Shown: positions 16,011 to 24,106, counted from the first letter of the stretch. The stretch is DNA of 64,000 bases from Bradyrhizobium huanghuaihaiense (GCF_007830635.1 NZ_VLLA01000008.1:124001-188000); one strand, 5' to 3'. The notes: a model not told the origin generated them from the sequence alone. Program-made: numbers and translations.

Positions 16011-17692
16011 CACGCGGCGCGGGCGAGCGAGCGCCGCTTCTGGCGTAGGTAGCGCGTGATCTCCGCAAGCGTCATCGCATTCAGGACCCGGTCGGCAGGG
16101 ACGCCGCCCTTGCGGGCCATCTGGACGCCCCAGTGCATGTGGTCGAGTTCGGCGATCGAGTGCGCGTCCGGATTGATGCTCAGCATGCAGGCGAAGTCGA
16201 GGGCCGCCTGGTGCCAACGCCAGTCCAGGTCGAGCCGCCATGGATGGGCATTGATCTCGACGACGACATCGTGCTTGGCGCAGGCCCGGAGCACCTTCTC
16301 GACGTCGATTTCGTAGCCCGGTCGCCGCTGGAGCTGTCGCCCCGTCATGTGGCCGATGATGGTGGTGTGAGGGTCGGAAATAGCCCGAAGCAGGCGCTGC
16401 GTCTGGGCCTTGCGGTCCAGTTTGAACCGGCCATGGATGCTGGCCACCACGAAGTCGAAGCGCTCCAGCACCTCGTCGTCATAGTCGAGAGACCCGTCCG
16501 CCAGAATGTCGGACTCGATGCCTTTCAGGATCCGGAAATCCTTGCCGAAGCGCTTGTTCAGCCGGTCGGCTTCCCGATGTTGCTGCGCAATCTCCTCCAC
16601 CGACAGACCTCCGGCATAGTGCGCAGACTTGGAATGGTCGGCGACCCCGAAATACTCGAAGCCTCGCTGGCGCGTGGCCTTGGCAATGCTCTCCAGGGTC
16701 TCCGTGCCATCGGAGGCATCGGTGTGGCAGTGAAGGATGCCGCGCAGATCCTGGTCGGTGACGAGCTTCGGTAACTTGCCTTTCAGAGCCAGCTCGATCT
16801 CGCCGCGCCCCTCCCGGAGCTCAGGGTCGATGAAGGGCAGACTGAGGGCGCGGTAGATCTCGGCCTCCTCGCCGGCGACCAGCGCGCGGCCCTTGTGCAG
16901 GCCGTCGGCCTTCAACCGCATGCCCTTCTCGGCAGCCAAGGCTTGGAGCTGCTCGATATGTGCGGCGGAGCCGGTGGCGAACAGAAGCGTAGCGCCGAAG
17001 TGTTTGCGATCTGACAGCCGGATCTGCAGTCCCTCGGCGGGTGACGGATTCGGTGCCTTGACGGCCTCCGGAGCTTCCGCGACGATGGCGAGATCGCCGA
17101 CGAGCTCGCAGCCTCGACGGTAATCGCCGGCGATCGTCACGCGCTTGAGTTCGGGGCGAGCCTTGCGGATCGAGTCCTGCGCGTGCGCGAGCAGAGCGGC
17201 GGCCCGATGAAGGTGAAGGCGGCCTTCTCCGCTTTTGGCGATCGCCAGGTTCTGCAGGATCTTGGTCTGCAGCGCGGCGCCGAGTCCTTTCGTCTTCTTG
17301 ATGCGGTCGTCCTTGGCAGCGGCCTCCAATTCCGCGAGTGAGGCGATGCCGAGATCGTTATACAGGCGCAGCGCCTTCTCCGGACGAAGGCCGGGCACGG
17401 CGAGCATCTCGAGCACGCCCTCGGGAATCTCCTTCCGCAGCTTTTCGAGGCTCGGATGGCTGCCCGTCTTGTGGAGCTTGGTGATGATGTCGGCGATAGC
17501 ATCGCCGACGCCCGGGATCTCAGTAAGTCGATCTGCGGCGATGAGCACGTCTAGAGGAACGGCTAGGGCCGCCAGGCTGTCGGCGGCCCGAGAGTAGGCT
17601 TTCGCCCGGTAGGGATTGCCGCCTCGCAAGGCGGTGCGCTGCGCGTACTCTCGCAGGAGACTTGCCACGCCGCGCGCGTCGAGCGAAGACAT
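16010..17692 (-). CDS. polX: PolX-type DNA polymerase/3'-5' exonuclease, polymerase site degenerate
   Basis: 560 residues with the standard PolX order: N-terminal helix-hairpin-helix 8-kDa region (ALRGGNPYRAKAYSRAADSL, IPGVGDAIADIITKLHKTG), palm/nucleotidyl-transfer domain (~190-300) and C-terminal PHP domain starting HCHTDASDGTETL (~320). The PHP metal ligands look complete (HCH, GIESDI, VASIHGRF, EINAHPWR, NPDAHS). In the palm, however, the usual GS-x-RR and D-x-D motifs read GDYRRG and GDLAIV: one catalytic aspartate is alanine. The protein may therefore act mainly as a PHP nuclease or end-processing factor. It lies in an operon 17971 gene - polX - MOSC gene, near Ku and LigD genes. Confidence 0.92.
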   Translation of the reverse strand: MSSLDARGVASLLREYAQRTALRGGNPYRAKAYSRAADSLAALAVPLDVLIAADRLTEIPGVGDAIADIITKLHKTGSHPSLEKLRKEIPEGVLEMLAVPGLRPEKALRLYNDLGIASLAELEAAAKDDRIKKTKGLGAALQTKILQNLAIAKSGEGRLHLHRAAALLAHAQDSIRKARPELKRVTIAGDYRRGCELVGDLAIVAEAPEAVKAPNPSPAEGLQIRLSDRKHFGATLLFATGSAAHIEQLQALAAEKGMRLKADGLHKGRALVAGEEAEIYRALSLPFIDPELREGRGEIELALKGKLPKLVTDQDLRGILHCHTDASDGTETLESIAKATRQRGFEYFGVADHSKSAHYAGGLSVEEIAQQHREADRLNKRFGKDFRILKGIESDILADGSLDYDDEVLERFDFVVASIHGRFKLDRKAQTQRLLRAISDPHTTIIGHMTGRQLQRRPGYEIDVEKVLRACAKHDVVVEINAHPWRLDLDWRWHQAALDFACMLSINPDAHSIAELDHMHWGVQMARKGGVPADRVLNAMTLAEITRYLRQKRRSLARAA

Positions 17693-17971
17693 TCAGCCAG
17701 CCTCCCGGTCCGAGCTTTGCGGCGCCGCCGGAGTAAGGCGACCGCCGGAGTGGTCATTTGACCGGCGATCGAGAGAGCTCTCGAGCTTCTGGGCTGCGCG
17801 AAAGTCGTCCAAGTGCTGGATATTGGGGCCGTAGGCCGCCTCCTTCTTGAGGAGGTTATAGATCCGGCCGACCACAAGCTGCAGGTGCTTCATCCGGCCC
17901 TTCGGCATCGATCGCGCATTGCAAAGAGCTCGGACAGCATAGGCGCGGAAATAGTCGAATGCGTCTGACAT
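17693..17971 (-). CDS. Small hypothetical protein upstream of polX (92 aa)
   Basis: The helical N-terminal part (MSDAFDYFRAYAVRALCNAR, then MKHLQLVVGRIYNLLKKEAA) is well ordered; the C-terminal third is polar. Its stop codon is directly followed by the polX ATG, so the two are surely co-transcribed and probably translationally coupled. It may serve the same DNA-end processing pathway, but that is inferred from position only. No family name known to me. Confidence 0.7.
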   Translation of the reverse strand: MSDAFDYFRAYAVRALCNARSMPKGRMKHLQLVVGRIYNLLKKEAAYGPNIQHLDDFRAAQKLESSLDRRSNDHSGGRLTPAAPQSSDREAG

Positions 17972-18018
17972 GATCGATAACGCTCGTTCCCGTCGATAGT
18001 TCGGCCGCCACCCGCCTT

Positions 18019-18160
18019 CTCAGAGGTCCTCGCGAAGCCCCTTGAAAAACGGGTGCCTCACCTTTCCTTCCGCGACTTGGCCCGATATTCGACTTCGGCG
18101 AGCAGCTTCGGCTCCACCCAGATGCCCTTGTGCGCGATCCGCTTCTTCAGGATGAGAGGC
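18019..18160 (-). pseudogene. ligD: 3' fragment of a second ligD-type ligase gene
   Basis: About 140 bases match the 3' end of the ligD at 26049 closely: the last codons read KVRHPFFKGLREDL as in the other copy (KIRHPFFKGLREDL), and the upstream piece corresponds to HKGIWVEPKLLAEVEYRA. A one-base deletion near 18082 shifts frame, and the similarity ends abruptly near 18160. A decayed second copy, lying just upstream of the polX operon. Confidence 0.8.
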
Positions 18161-18367
18161 GGCGGGCCGCCAGATCGAACCCACGCTTCGGCGAGCAACC
18201 CGGTCTTCCCTTCGCTCTGGAATCCGGCGAGAACGGAGCGCAGCGCGAACAGCTCGCGCGAAGCCGGCGAAGAGAGCCGCTCCCAAGATCAGTGAAGGGG
18301 AAGCCCGAAAGGTCGCCGCCCACTTCGAGAAGGAACAAAGGCGGCGGCAGGCCAAGCGCCGGCCCTC

Positions 18368-18538
18368 ATGGCGGACCTCGAGTGCGACATGGCGATTCTT
18401 GCGACGAGCGAACGGGACTGGGCCGAGCGGACCAAGCGCTTGGCCGCGCGCCCACCGGATCTTGACATTTTCTCCCAAGGACTGGTCGAGCGCCTGAACG
18501 GGGGTTGGCGCATCACCGAGAAGGGCCGCCGCCCGTAG
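18368..18538 (+). pseudogene. Truncated copy of the winged-helix-like gene at 30313
   Basis: The frame from ATG 18368 (MADLECDMAILATSERDWAE) aligns closely with residues 15-70 of the 30313 product (MADLKRDMAILATSGRDWAE) through LDIFSQGLVER and ITEKGR, then hits a stop after RRP, where the paralogue continues for 60 more residues. The upstream 14 codons are also lost. A degenerate duplicate next to the ligD fragment. Confidence 0.7.
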
Positions 18539-18749
18539 TTGAACCGTTGCCGGCGCCTCGCCGTCACGACTCATTTCGGCTTGGTCGAGCCCAACGCCGG
18601 CAGCGCCGTCGAACCGCCCGCGACCGAAAGCTTCCTGATAGACCCGCCAAGCGCTTCTCCGCCAAAGGTCGAAGCCTCGGGAAAAACTAGAAACTTTCGC
18701 CATCGCGCTGAGTTGGCAGCGACTGGATCCAGTCGCTTGGAGCGTGAGA

Positions 18750-18959
18750 ATGGTCGACGAAGTCACGGTGAGAAAGGCGGCAGAGACGGCCTGGACCGTG
18801 TACCGGGTGGCGCACCCTGACATCGACGTTCAGGACAGCCGCCGCTGCCTGCTCGAGCGCTATCTGCACAGGAGACGGGAAGAGCGAGAGAGCGATGCCG
18901 AAGAACTCGCCAGCTTCGGGATAGCCTACCTGCACCAGCTTCCCGAAGACGAATGTTGA
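18750..18959 (+). CDS. Small hypothetical protein (69 aa)
   Basis: The start is MVDEVTVRKAAETAWTVYRV, followed by DIDVQDSRRCLLERYLHRR and a tail ending LPEDEC. The composition is that of a real folded helical protein, and I have the impression of a common rhizobial small protein; no function. First of three closely spaced plus-strand genes (small protein, TM peptide, glycosyltransferase). Confidence 0.6.
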   Translation: MVDEVTVRKAAETAWTVYRVAHPDIDVQDSRRCLLERYLHRRREERESDAEELASFGIAYLHQLPEDEC

Positions 18960-18964
18960 CGGGC

Positions 18965-19087
18965 ATGAAGATGTTCGTCGCGCGCGTGGTTCGCGAGAGC
19001 ACAAGGCCCAGTTGGACGCTGCTCGCGATTTCATATCTCATTTCCGCGGTCATCGTGATTGCCCTGCGGTGCGTGGTCGGGGCCTAG
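18965..19087 (+). CDS. 40-residue single-pass membrane peptide
   Basis: ATG 18965 opens a 40-codon frame: a basic N-terminus (MKMFVARVVRESTRP) then one helix (LLAISYLISAVIVIALRCVV) to the end. It sits six bases after the previous stop and three bases before the glycosyltransferase ATG, so it is very probably translated with that gene. Possibly a small partner that anchors the enzyme; this is inference from position. Confidence 0.55.
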   Translation: MKMFVARVVRESTRPSWTLLAISYLISAVIVIALRCVVGA

Positions 19088-19090
19088 CCG

Positions 19091-20191
19091 ATGCGGATCG
19101 CCCAGCTTGCTCCGTTGGCCGAGAGCGTTCCGCCGAAGCTTTATGGCGGTACGGAGCGCGTAATCGCCTGGCTTGTCGACGAACTGGTGGAGCTCGGACA
19201 CGACGTCACCCTCTTCGCGAGCGGGGATTCGCAGACGAAGGGAAAGCTCCACCCTGTCTGGCCGCGCGCCCTGCGCCTGGGGCGGAGAGGCACTGATCCA
19301 AACGCCGCCTGCGCGCTGCTGATCGAAGCGATCGCCGAGCGCGCGGGCGACTTCGACCTAATCCACTCCCACGTCGACTGGGTGCCTCTTCCGGTGCTGA
19401 GCCGGACCGGCGTGCCGTTCCTGACGACGATGCACGGCCGCCTCGACCTTCCCGGTCTGTCCGACGTGATCGGGGCTTTTCCGAACGCGGCCTTCATCTC
19501 GATTTCCGACAACCAGCGTCAACCCCTTCCAGACGCGAACTGGATCGCGACGATCCAGCACGGGCTGCCCAAGGATCTGCTTAGGCCGTCCTACGAACGT
19601 GGTTCGTACCTGGCTTTTCTCGGGCGGCTGACGGCGGACAAGGGACCGGAAGCCGCCATGCGCATCGCACGCGCCGCGCGGATGCCGCTGCGGATAGCAG
19701 CCAAGATACCTCGCGCGGAGACGGCCTACTTCAAGAACAAGCTCGAGCCGAACATCGATGGCCAGAAGGTCCAGCTCGTCGGCGAAGTCGACGATGCGAA
19801 GAAGCAATCTTTCCTCGCGAACGCAGCAGGCCTGCTCTTTCCGATCGATTGGCCGGAGCCATTCGGTCTCGTCATGATCGAAGCGATGGCATGCGGAACG
19901 CCCGTAATCGCCTATCGCTCAGGCTCGGTGCCGGAAGTCGTAGAGCACGGCGTCACCGGCTTCATCGTCGATGGTGAGGAGCAGGCGATCAGGGCAGTGG
20001 ACCAACTGGAGCGGCTGGACAGACAAGTGGTCCGCGCCCGGTTCGAGGAGCGTTTCGCCGCGAGCCGGATGGCGAGGGAGTACGAAGGCCGATATCGCGA
20101 GCTGCTCAGTCGCGGATTACGCGAAGGATTCGAAAAGGGGGCAGCTATATCTCGTCTCGCGGCCGGAACGGCTTCGGAGCCTCTTCGTTGA
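19091..20191 (+). CDS. Glycosyltransferase family 4 protein
   Basis: Retaining glycosyltransferase with the two-Rossmann GT-B fold. The N-terminal domain has the glycine loop PPKLYGGTERVIAWLVDELV and the GHDVTLFASGDS strand; the C-terminal domain has FLGRLTADKGPEAAMRIARA and the donor-binding E-x7-E motif EPFGLVMIEAMACGTPVIA. 366 residues is normal for the family. It acts on the cytoplasmic side of the inner membrane; donor and acceptor are unknown, though trehalose, glucan or polysaccharide synthesis are all possible. Coupled to the TM peptide upstream. Confidence 0.9.
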   Translation: MRIAQLAPLAESVPPKLYGGTERVIAWLVDELVELGHDVTLFASGDSQTKGKLHPVWPRALRLGRRGTDPNAACALLIEAIAERAGDFDLIHSHVDWVPLPVLSRTGVPFLTTMHGRLDLPGLSDVIGAFPNAAFISISDNQRQPLPDANWIATIQHGLPKDLLRPSYERGSYLAFLGRLTADKGPEAAMRIARAARMPLRIAAKIPRAETAYFKNKLEPNIDGQKVQLVGEVDDAKKQSFLANAAGLLFPIDWPEPFGLVMIEAMACGTPVIAYRSGSVPEVVEHGVTGFIVDGEEQAIRAVDQLERLDRQVVRARFEERFAASRMAREYEGRYRELLSRGLREGFEKGAAISRLAAGTASEPLR

Positions 20192-20212
20192 GTTGCCGAT
20201 CAGGAGGCTCCC

Positions 20213-20434
20213 ATGAAAACCATTCTTTCCGCGGCGGCGGCTTTTGTTCTTCTCGCGACGGTCGCTCTTGCAGACGAAGTGCCTCCTCCACAGCCGAAGG
20301 TCCAGCAGGCCGGCGACTCCGCGAAGGAATCGGACGACTGTTCGAAGCAGGTTTGGCCGCATTTCTCGCAGGCTTGCCTTCGCTCCGAAGGCAAGGGGAT
20401 TGCCGTGCGGCTTGTGACCACCGAACGTCGGTAG
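20213..20434 (+). CDS. Small exported CxxQ-WP-C motif protein
   Basis: A clean signal peptide (MKTILSAAAAFVLLATVALA, cleavage before DEVPP), a short Gln/Pro linker, and the motif CSKQVWPHFSQACL followed by a basic tail ending VRLVTTERR. The two cysteines 12 apart probably form a periplasmic disulfide. Paralogue of 11837-12118. GGAGG lies eight bases before the ATG. Confidence 0.75.
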   Translation: MKTILSAAAAFVLLATVALADEVPPPQPKVQQAGDSAKESDDCSKQVWPHFSQACLRSEGKGIAVRLVTTERR

Positions 20435-20504
20435 TGGACTGGGTCCGGCCGCCAGCGAAGTTTTGGATCGAATCCTTTCAGACCATTCCGAGTGAAAGTG
20501 ATCA

Positions 20505-20529
20505 GGAACAAGTGTCAATTGCGGGCGTT
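20505..20529 (+). promoter_or_regulatory. Predicted sigma-EcfG promoter
   Basis: Exact GGAAC-N16-CGTT, 49 bases before the ATG of the PRC-barrel gene at 20578. Confidence 0.7.
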
Positions 20530-20577
20530 GGGCCGGGCATCTGAAAGGGTGCTGGCTCACGTGGGAGGAGATAATCG

Positions 20578-21090
20578 ATGAAAAGCTTTCTTGCCGTCGC
20601 TCTGCTCGGCACTGCCGTGATCGGCGGCGCCGCGTTCGCGCAATCCACTCAGCCGGCCGATCGCGCCGCGCCGGCGGCCACCGCCCAATCAGCCGATGCG
20701 AAGATGGCGCTCAAGGGCAGTTGGCGTGCCTCGAAGCTCATGGGGCTGAACGTCTACAACGAAGCCAACGAGAAGCTCGGCGACATCAACGAATTGCTCG
20801 TTGACAAGAGCGGCAAGATCAACGCGGTGGTCATCGGCATCGGCGGCTTCCTGGGAATGGGCGAGCACGACATCGCCGTCTCGATCGACAAGCTGAAATT
20901 TGTGGAAGAGCCTGTCCGGACCAGCTCAACCAGCACCTCGACCACCTCGCGCGACACCACGACCGGCGCCGCGTCGACGACGACCACGAACCGCAACGTG
21001 AACGATTGGGTGCCTGACCACGCCGTCATGAGCGGCAACAAGGAGCAATTGAAAGCGCTCCCGCAGTTCAAGTACTCGGACTACAACTAA
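20578..21090 (+). CDS. Secreted PRC-barrel domain protein
   Basis: 170 residues: signal peptide (MKSFLAVALLGTAVIGGAAF, cleavage after FAQ), PRC-barrel (WRASKLMGLNVYNEANEKLG ... GFLGMGEHDIAVSIDKLKFV), Ser/Thr-rich linker and the family tail VPDHAVMSGNKEQLKALPQF. Same organisation as 7294-7824, so these are true paralogues. Predicted periplasmic or outer-surface stress protein; the EcfG-type promoter and downstream terminator make it a single-gene stress transcript. GGAGG precedes the ATG. Confidence 0.9.
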   Translation: MKSFLAVALLGTAVIGGAAFAQSTQPADRAAPAATAQSADAKMALKGSWRASKLMGLNVYNEANEKLGDINELLVDKSGKINAVVIGIGGFLGMGEHDIAVSIDKLKFVEEPVRTSSTSTSTTSRDTTTGAASTTTTNRNVNDWVPDHAVMSGNKEQLKALPQFKYSDYN

Positions 21091-21114
21091 CAGGACGAGC
21101 GTTCTTGGAGATTA

Positions 21115-21139
21115 GGGCCCCCACCGCGGGGCCCTTTTT
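21115..21139 (+). terminator. Rho-independent terminator
   Basis: GGGCCCC and GGGGCCC stem, six-base loop, then TTTTT; 24 bases after the PRC-barrel stop. Confidence 0.85.
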
Positions 21140-21172
21140 CTCTCCTCAGGGCCGCGCGACCGATGCTGCACG

Positions 21173-21208
21173 AAAAAAAACGGCCCGCCCAAATTACCGG
21201 GCAGGCCG
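21173..21208 (-). terminator. Rho-independent terminator
   Basis: On the minus strand CGGCCTGCCC pairs with GGGCGGGCCG (one mismatch) and is followed by eight T. It ends the transcript of 21221-21596. Confidence 0.85.
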
Positions 21209-21220
21209 TTCACGCGAGCG

Positions 21221-21310
21221 TCAATCGCTTAGTGCATGTGAACGATCACAATAGCCTACGCCGCCAACAACGAGGACGGCGGGAACGGCCCACAAAATCA
21301 GTACGGGCAT
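21221..21310 (-). CDS. Small hydrophobic peptide (29 aa)
   Basis: GGAGGAGCAA stands directly before the ATG, a strong ribosome-binding site. The product begins MPVLILWAVPAVLVVGGVG, one membrane helix, then a short polar tail. A one-base shift late in the frame would give a tail ending IVIVHMH, so a 3' indel is possible. It lies between the secreted-protein gene at 21369 and the terminator, so it is the last gene of that transcript. Confidence 0.6.
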   Translation of the reverse strand: MPVLILWAVPAVLVVGGVGYCDRSHALSD

Positions 21311-21368
21311 TTGCTCCTCCATTTTTGTCAGACGGTTTCGCCGAGCGGCTGGGCCCTGCGACAACCGT

Positions 21369-21596
21369 TTACTGTTCGGTGCAGACCTTGGTGGTCTTCA
21401 CGGCGGACTCCGCCTCGACCTTGGTCTTGTAGACACCGTCGCCTACGACGGTCGTGGTGGTCGTCGTCGGCTTGGTGTCCACCACGGTGCACTTCTTGGT
21501 GGTCGCGTCGCGAACGATATAGAACTCGGCGGCGCTGGCGGCCTGGGTGCCGAGGGCGAAGGCGGCGAGCGCGCCGCACACGATCAGCTTCTTCAT
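21369..21596 (-). CDS. Small exported protein with two cysteines (75 aa)
   Basis: Signal peptide (MKKLIVCGALAAFALGTQAA, cleavage after ASA), then a mature part of ~52 residues with AEFYIVRDATTKKCTVVDTK, a run of threonines and a second cysteine in KTTKVCTEQ. The layout is a small beta-rich periplasmic protein with one disulfide. GGAGGACACC precedes the ATG and an exact EcfG-type promoter lies upstream, so it is stress regulated. Function unknown. Confidence 0.8.
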   Translation of the reverse strand: MKKLIVCGALAAFALGTQAASAAEFYIVRDATTKKCTVVDTKPTTTTTTVVGDGVYKTKVEAESAVKTTKVCTEQ

Positions 21597-21636
21597 GGTG
21601 TCCTCCTAAAAAAATCCTTCGTAAGTAGTCACTGCC

Positions 21637-21661
21637 AACGAGGAGGATCGATCGATGTTCC
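21637..21661 (-). promoter_or_regulatory. Predicted sigma-EcfG promoter
   Basis: Exact GGAAC-N16-CGTT on the minus strand, 41 bases before the ATG at 21596. Confidence 0.7.
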
Positions 21662-21759
21662 GGTTCTTCCCGACGCCTCCGCGCGCGTCCCATTTCGCTA
21701 CAGGGCAATCCTCTTCCTTCCCAAGAAATCCAGACGACATTGCCGAGTTTTCCCGAAGT

Positions 21760-21784
21760 GGAACCGCGCACCTCGTCGGATGTT
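21760..21784 (+). promoter_or_regulatory. Near-consensus EcfG-type promoter
   Basis: GGAAC-N16-TGTT, 30 bases before the DUF1236 gene at 21814; one mismatch in the -10 block. With 21637-21661 it makes a divergent stress promoter pair. Confidence 0.45.
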
Positions 21785-21813
21785 GATCGACGTCCGCTTT
21801 TTGGAGGTTTCAG

Positions 21814-22926
21814 ATGAACAAGCGTTTATTCTTGGCTACGACCGCTGCAGTCGCGATCGCGACTTCGGCTTTCGCGCAATCTTCTCCGAGCACCTCGAGC
21901 TCCACCCCGTCGGCTACGCATCGTCAACAGGATTCCACATCGACCTCGTCACCGCCGTCTTCGACGTCGACACCGTCATCCAGTCCGTCTTCAGGATCGG
22001 CACAGACCAGTCCTTCGACGAATTCCGCCCAGACGCAGTCTACGCCGTCAGCGGGTCAGACCGCGACAGGTCAGTCGTTCAATTCCGGCACGGGCACCAA
22101 CACCACGCAGGCGCCGGCTTCGAACAACTCGACCAACCAGGCGCAGACCAGCCAGCCCTCAAACCAGACCACGACGCCTTCGAACCAGGCGCAGACCAAT
22201 CCGCCTGCGAACAGTCAGACGCAGAGCGCGAATCCGCCGGCTTCGGGCACCAATCAGGCGCAGTCTCCGACGGGTAGTGGGTCGACCAATACGGCCCAGC
22301 AGCCGAACAGTCAGCAGAACACGGCCGATCGTTCGTCGAACACCAACGTGAACGCGTCGGTGAACATCAACGATCAGCAGCGGACCCGGATCAGCACGTC
22401 GATCTCGCATCTGAACGTGCAGCCGCTCACCAACGTGAACTTCTCCCTTTCGGTGGGCACGGTCGTGCCGCGCGATATTCGCCTGCAGCCGCTGCCGGCC
22501 GAGGTCGTCGAGATCGTGCCGCAGTATCGTGGCTACAATTTCGTCCTGGTGAAGGACGAGATCGTGATCGTGGAGCCCTCCAGCTACAAGATCGTGACCG
22601 TCCTGCCGTATTCGGGGCGCTCCACGGCGTCGGCGCCGGCGCGCACCGAGCAGCGCAAGGTGACGTTCAGCGACCGCGATCGCGAGGTGATCCGCAAGCA
22701 CGCCAAGGCCCGTCCCGTCGAGCGCGAGCGGCAAACGACCGGCAGCACGGTCCGAACCGAGATCCGCCGGGGCGAGCGCGTGCCCGAGGGCGTTGAGATC
22801 GATGCCTTCCCCGAAGAAGTCTATCGCGACGCGCCGAGCCTGCGGGAGTACCGGTACATTCACCGGGATAGCCGCACCTACATCGTCGAACCGCAGGAAC
22901 GTCGCGTCATCGAAGAGATCGACTGA
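21814..22926 (+). CDS. Secreted protein with long Ser/Thr/Gln linker and two DUF1236-like segments
   Basis: 370 residues: signal peptide (MNKRLFLATTAAVAIATSAF), an extended low-complexity region to about residue 180 made of Ser, Thr, Gln, Asn and Pro, then a DUF1236 domain with the FSLSVGTVVPRDI and YRGYNFVLVKDEIVIVEP motifs, then a second related module (GERVPEGVEIDAFPEEVYRD ... REYRYIHRDSRTYIVEPQER). The short paralogue at 3681 has only one such module. Probably an outer-surface or periplasmic stress protein with a disordered spacer. GGAGG precedes the ATG. Confidence 0.88.
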   Translation: MNKRLFLATTAAVAIATSAFAQSSPSTSSSTPSATHRQQDSTSTSSPPSSTSTPSSSPSSGSAQTSPSTNSAQTQSTPSAGQTATGQSFNSGTGTNTTQAPASNNSTNQAQTSQPSNQTTTPSNQAQTNPPANSQTQSANPPASGTNQAQSPTGSGSTNTAQQPNSQQNTADRSSNTNVNASVNINDQQRTRISTSISHLNVQPLTNVNFSLSVGTVVPRDIRLQPLPAEVVEIVPQYRGYNFVLVKDEIVIVEPSSYKIVTVLPYSGRSTASAPARTEQRKVTFSDRDREVIRKHAKARPVERERQTTGSTVRTEIRRGERVPEGVEIDAFPEEVYRDAPSLREYRYIHRDSRTYIVEPQERRVIEEID

Positions 22927-22951
22927 TCTCGCCAAACGGAGGAAGACGAAC

Positions 22952-23269
22952 ATGAAGACAATTGCGCTCGGAGCTTTCGCGACGGTCCTGTTGGCGTCGG
23001 CAGCGTCGGCAGCTCCGCTCAATGAAACCTCGATCGGGTCGGCGGAGGTGGCCAACGTCGACCAGGTTCGCCTGGTCTGCGACGAGTACGGCCGCTGCTA
23101 CCGCACCCGCGGTCCCCGCTACGTCCAGCGGTACTACGGCGGAGACGATGGCTATGTGGTGCGCCGAAGCTACGGTTCCTATGGCGCGCCCGGCTACTAC
23201 GATCGCGGCTACGGCTACTACGGCGGTGGCCCAAGCATCGGTTTCAGCTTCGGCACCCGAAGCTGGTGA
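22952..23269 (+). CDS. Secreted Tyr/Gly-rich protein (105 aa)
   Basis: Signal peptide MKTIALGAFATVLLASAASA; the mature region has one CDEYGRC pair and then a tyrosine/glycine/arginine-rich tail (SYGSYGAPGYYDRGYGYYGG) ending in GFSFGTRSW. Such small exported Tyr/Gly-rich proteins are common in rhizobia and have no assigned function. It follows the DUF1236 gene by 25 bases with GGAGG before the ATG, and a terminator follows, so the two form one transcript. Confidence 0.8.
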   Translation: MKTIALGAFATVLLASAASAAPLNETSIGSAEVANVDQVRLVCDEYGRCYRTRGPRYVQRYYGGDDGYVVRRSYGSYGAPGYYDRGYGYYGGGPSIGFSFGTRSW

Positions 23270-23274
23270 ATTAG

Positions 23275-23307
23275 GAAAAAGGGCCGCTCTCTGAGCGGCC
23301 CTTTCGA
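23275..23307 (+). terminator. Probable terminator hairpin
   Basis: AAAGGGCCGCTC and GAGCGGCCCTTT form a 12-bp stem with a three-base loop and a short T-run, directly after the 22952 gene. Confidence 0.7.
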
Positions 23308-23321
23308 CATCGAGGTGATGA

Positions 23322-23492
23322 GATGTCTGCTGTTGCGAAGCTCCTGTCCAAAAGGAGCAATTGCTGGCGCGGCTCGAAGCGGATCCCGGTCCGAACGAGC
23401 GCGCCGAATTCCAGGCGCTCCTCGCCAAGATCGAGACCGCGCTGAAGCTGCTCGCCGCCAAGCATTCCGCCGCTACGGGCGAGCATCAATAG
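23322..23492 (+). pseudogene. Frameshifted copy of the small coiled-coil gene at 34574
   Basis: Opens MSAVAKLLSK, like the 34574 protein (MSAVANLLARKQ). One A missing from an AAAA run near 23355 then shifts the frame; restoring it gives a second half with PGPNERAEFQALLAKIETAL, matching PNEREEIERLLAQIETAL of the paralogue. As read, the product is nonsense after ~12 residues. Being in a homopolymer, a sequencing error is a real alternative. Confidence 0.7.
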
Positions 23493-23830
23493 TCCTGGGT
23501 GCGAAGGATTGAGAAAGCGGAAAGCTTCACCGAAGCCTTCGCCTCGCAGCGCTTCCCAGGATTGGCGTACGAAGGCCCCAGCTCGGGGGGCAGGGGGCTA
23601 TGAGCTGGGGCCAGTACGGGGTTCGCCCCTTGGGGCAGGGGCGTCGGGAAAACTTGGCATTCGCATTATCGTTCCTCTTCGCGCTGCGAAGTGTCGGGTC
23701 GAATCGCCAGGAAAGGCGCGGAGGCCCTGTACGCGTCCGCGACGATTTTCTTCGCCGCTCGCCGCCTGCAAGCTCGCAGGACGCGAGCGGGGGGCAGTCT
23801 GCGAAAGTTAAAATTGGCCGCTAAGAAGCA
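23493..23830. other. No gene; contains a hairpin
   Basis: GCCCCAGCTC and GAGCTGGGGC form a 10-bp stem near 23577-23612 around a G-rich loop. No T-run and no gene seen. Confidence 0.45.
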
Positions 23831-24106
23831 ATGCTCCTTCAGCAGATCGGTGCTACGGTGCGCCCAGGGGACAACAAGTTGGCCATCTACCGAATACTTC
23901 AAAACTCGCCTCTTGGGCCCGAAGAGATCACACGGCTTTCCAAAGCCTACGAACAGGCCCTCCGCGCGATTGGCGTACAGGATCGCAACGATCCTCTCAC
24001 AGAACTGATTGCCAAGAAGATCATCGAGATCGGTCAGACCGGCCTCAAGGATCCCGGTGCGATCTGCGGTCGAGCCGTCGAGGAACTAGGCCTGCCGAAA
24101 GGTTGA
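23831..24106 (+). CDS. Small hypothetical protein, paralogue of 6142 gene
   Basis: 91 residues. The N-terminus is unremarkable; the core (GPEEITRLSKAYEQALRAIG, then LIAKKIIEIGQTGLKDPGAI and C-x-R-A) is shared with 6142-6387 and looks all-helical. No known activity. The start ATG has only a weak AAGAAG in front of it, so an internal start is possible, but the conserved region is complete either way. Confidence 0.7.
   Translation: MLLQQIGATVRPGDNKLAIYRILQNSPLGPEEITRLSKAYEQALRAIGVQDRNDPLTELIAKKIIEIGQTGLKDPGAICGRAVEELGLPKG

Noticed and set aside
22159..23055. 298-codon minus-strand frame with Arg/Val/Asp-rich sequence
   Set aside because: Shadow of the low-complexity secreted DUF1236 gene.
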